Source: Deltaproteobacteria bacterium (GTDB lineage Bacteria; Bdellovibrionota_B; Oligoflexia; Oligoflexales; Bog-1112). From it: a stretch of 34,385 bases of DNA. This document shows, one piece after another, positions 33,354-34,385 of this stretch. Under the pieces are notes generated by a model. It worked only from the letters and a program-made list of their open reading frames with translations. It ran no database searches and had not been told where the DNA came from. Where the stretch lies: contig CANIBL010000024.1 of NCBI GenBank assembly GCA_947466225.1, positions 1 to 34,385 on the forward strand, read 5' to 3'. Within the stretch, counting starts at the first letter, position 1. Each line of letters begins with the position of its first letter. The position numbers and the translations under genes are program-made.

Positions 33354-33382
33354 ATAGTATTGCAGTAAAACCGGGTATGCAA
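33354..33382 (-). promoter_or_regulatory. Probable sigma-70 type promoter of cbs
   Basis: On the minus strand: TTGCAT (33377-33382), 17 bp, TACTAT (33354-33359), about 40 bp before the cbs ATG. The hexamers and spacing are the same as upstream of the 912 gene. Confidence 0.55.
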
Positions 33383-33402
33383 TTTCTCTTTTCGAGGTCA
33401 TT

Positions 33403-33684
33403 TTGAAAACGGTTACCTGTCATCAATGTAAAAAAATCTCTACTCATACTTCCATGGAAAGAAATAGTGAGTGCCCTCATTGCAGATGGGATGTAAAAGT
33501 TTGTTTCAATTGCTCATTTTATGAAGAGTCGCATTTTCACGCTTGCCGAGAACCTCAAGCCGAATGGGTTCGAGATAAAGACAAAGCCAATTTTTGTGAG
33601 TATTTCTGTCCTGCTACCAGAGAAAATGGTGCCGCATCTGAAGCAACAACGGTACTTTCTGATCTAGAATCTCTTTTCAAATAG
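33403..33684 (+). CDS. Small zinc-ribbon-like protein, TTG start
   Basis: 93 aa. It starts with TTG at 33403, supported by GAGG five bases upstream and by the conserved-looking first motif right after. Residues 6-27 hold CHQC and CPHC, a zinc-ribbon pair. A second cysteine set follows: CFNCSFYEE, HACREPQAEWV and NFCEYFCP, where a further metal site is likely. The C-terminal 20 residues look disordered. The role is unknown; a zinc-binding protein or adaptor is likely. It lies between the divergent cbs gene and pilM. Confidence 0.78.
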   Translation: MKTVTCHQCKKISTHTSMERNSECPHCRWDVKVCFNCSFYEESHFHACREPQAEWVRDKDKANFCEYFCPATRENGAASEATTVLSDLESLFK

Positions 33685-33728
33685 CCTGTTGCCGATACTG
33701 GTAAAAGTTACCCACCTTCCTAGATTGT

Positions 33729-33785
33729 ATGCCCCCTTCTCCTAAGAGAAAATAGGGATAGGATATCTGTTCCTACAGGGGGCAT
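33729..33785 (+). promoter_or_regulatory. pilM leader with a stem that sequesters the ribosome-binding site
   Basis: ATGCCCCC (33729-33736) pairs perfectly with GGGGGCAT (33778-33785), which contains the pilM ribosome-binding site. The 41-base loop can form TTCTC-CTAA-GAGAA (33737-33750) and TAGGA-TATCTGT-TCCTA (33759-33775), giving a three-way junction. If transcription starts inside the region (a weak -10, GAAAAT, lies at 33748) the left arm would be absent. Confidence 0.45.
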
Positions 33786-33788
33786 TCT

Positions 33789-34385
33789 ATGCAGGTTCCA
33801 CTTCCTTCGATCGCATTCGATATCGGTGCTAGCAGTATCAAATTGCTCAAAAAATCCCTTCAAAGTGCTACGGCATTTGAAACAATTCACCATATCGAAA
33901 CCCCAGACTATGCAAGTAAAAATGGCGTGATCCAAGATTTTGATGCCATTCAAGATGTATTGCAACCCTATGTACAATCCCTATCACTTCGGAAATATTT
34001 TCATCGGGCGGTGGTTTCTCTCGGGGGAAATGCCTTGATTATGAAGCGCATTCTGCTCCCGGAACAACAAATTGCCAATTTGGCGGACACCATTTTATTT
34101 GATGCAGAGCAATATTTTCAGCATGATTTAGATGATCTCTATTTTGATTATTTTATTCAACCAGAATTGCATCGAGACCATCAAATCCCTGTGGTGCTGG
34201 TTGGGGCCAAAAAAACGGTGGTGGAGCAACATGTCAGTTTGATTCGATCTACCGGACTCAAGATCGGTGTTGTGGATTGCAATTGCTTTGGTATTGCAAA
34301 TTTACTTTCTCATATGAAGCTCCCAGTGGAAGGCTATTGCCTTGCGGTGCATTGTGGCGCCTCTTCTACTCCATTGGTTCTCTTA
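33789..34385 (+). CDS. pilM: Type IV pilus assembly protein PilM, 5' part
   Basis: 199 codons up to the window edge; the gene continues beyond it. PilM is an actin-like cytoplasmic ATPase-fold protein that docks PilN and links the pilus motor to the inner-membrane platform. Seen: AFDIGASSIKLLK (phosphate-1 loop of the actin fold), AVVSLGGNALIMKRILLP, EAEQY-type helix (FDAEQYF), VVLVGAKKTVVEQHVSLIRSTGLK and VDCNCFGIANLLSH. GGGGG at 33778-33782 is its ribosome-binding site, inside a leader stem. pilN, pilO, pilP and pilQ would be expected downstream, outside the window. Confidence 0.9.
   Translation, partial: MQVPLPSIAFDIGASSIKLLKKSLQSATAFETIHHIETPDYASKNGVIQDFDAIQDVLQPYVQSLSLRKYFHRAVVSLGGNALIMKRILLPEQQIANLADTILFDAEQYFQHDLDDLYFDYFIQPELHRDHQIPVVLVGAKKTVVEQHVSLIRSTGLKIGVVDCNCFGIANLLSHMKLPVEGYCLAVHCGASSTPLVLL

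Overview
The window looks like chromosome of a Gram-negative, diderm bacterium with flagella and type IV pili. The evidence is lipoprotein and Sec signal peptides, an outer-membrane barrel protein, a MotA/MotB stator pair and a PilM gene. Many gene products are exported and several are only weakly like known families. A Bdellovibrionota/Oligoflexia-like or other 'deltaproteobacterial' lineage would fit, but no feature here fixes the taxonomy, and that placement is inference. Some 26 protein genes, one pseudogene and the tail of an rRNA operon fill the window densely.

Layout. 1-801: 3' end of 23S rRNA, 5S rRNA and a strong terminator. 912-4658: small exported proteins, an exported HEWGH zinc metallopeptidase and a lipoprotein. 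5009-7838: exported endonuclease/exonuclease/phosphatase-family protein, then alanine racemase. 7839-10822: a repeat element, then a sugar operon (FucP-type transporter, ROK kinase) running into a decayed sterol-desaturase-like gene. 10780-13235: XRE regulator with a degenerate ImmA/IrrE-like half, divergent from motA-motB. 13320-15988: clpS-clpA. 16040-19280 (minus): CHASE2 adenylate cyclase followed by a leucine-rich-repeat lipoprotein. 19396-22027: outer-membrane protein and an exported Hanks-type protein kinase. 22172-24248 (minus): bioB-bioF. 24443-24731: a 289-bp element bounded by 50-bp inverted repeats. 24756-29456: lysine 2,3-aminomutase-like protein and dnaE. 29574-31400: a second exported kinase-like protein. 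31306-33314 (minus): cystathionine beta-synthase and a lone cyclic-nucleotide-binding protein. 33403-34385: small zinc-binding protein and the start of pilM.

How genes may work together. The transporter and ROK kinase would import and phosphorylate a sugar. BioB and BioF are the end and start of biotin ring synthesis. The cyclase could supply cAMP to the single-domain cyclic-nucleotide-binding protein. ClpS delivers N-degron substrates to ClpA. The exported kinases, metallopeptidase and EEP enzyme suggest action at the cell envelope or on other cells (inference).

The most unusual signal is a dispersed hairpin repeat with the core GCGCAGCTGGTTCC. There are six copies at four intergenic sites. 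Two sites carry inverted pairs that bracket a shared internal motif, which looks like an undescribed MITE-like or structured-RNA family. Also notable are long G/C tracts inside genes for exported and membrane proteins, an (AATC)5 tract upstream of a kinase gene, and potential RNA switches before bioB and pilM.
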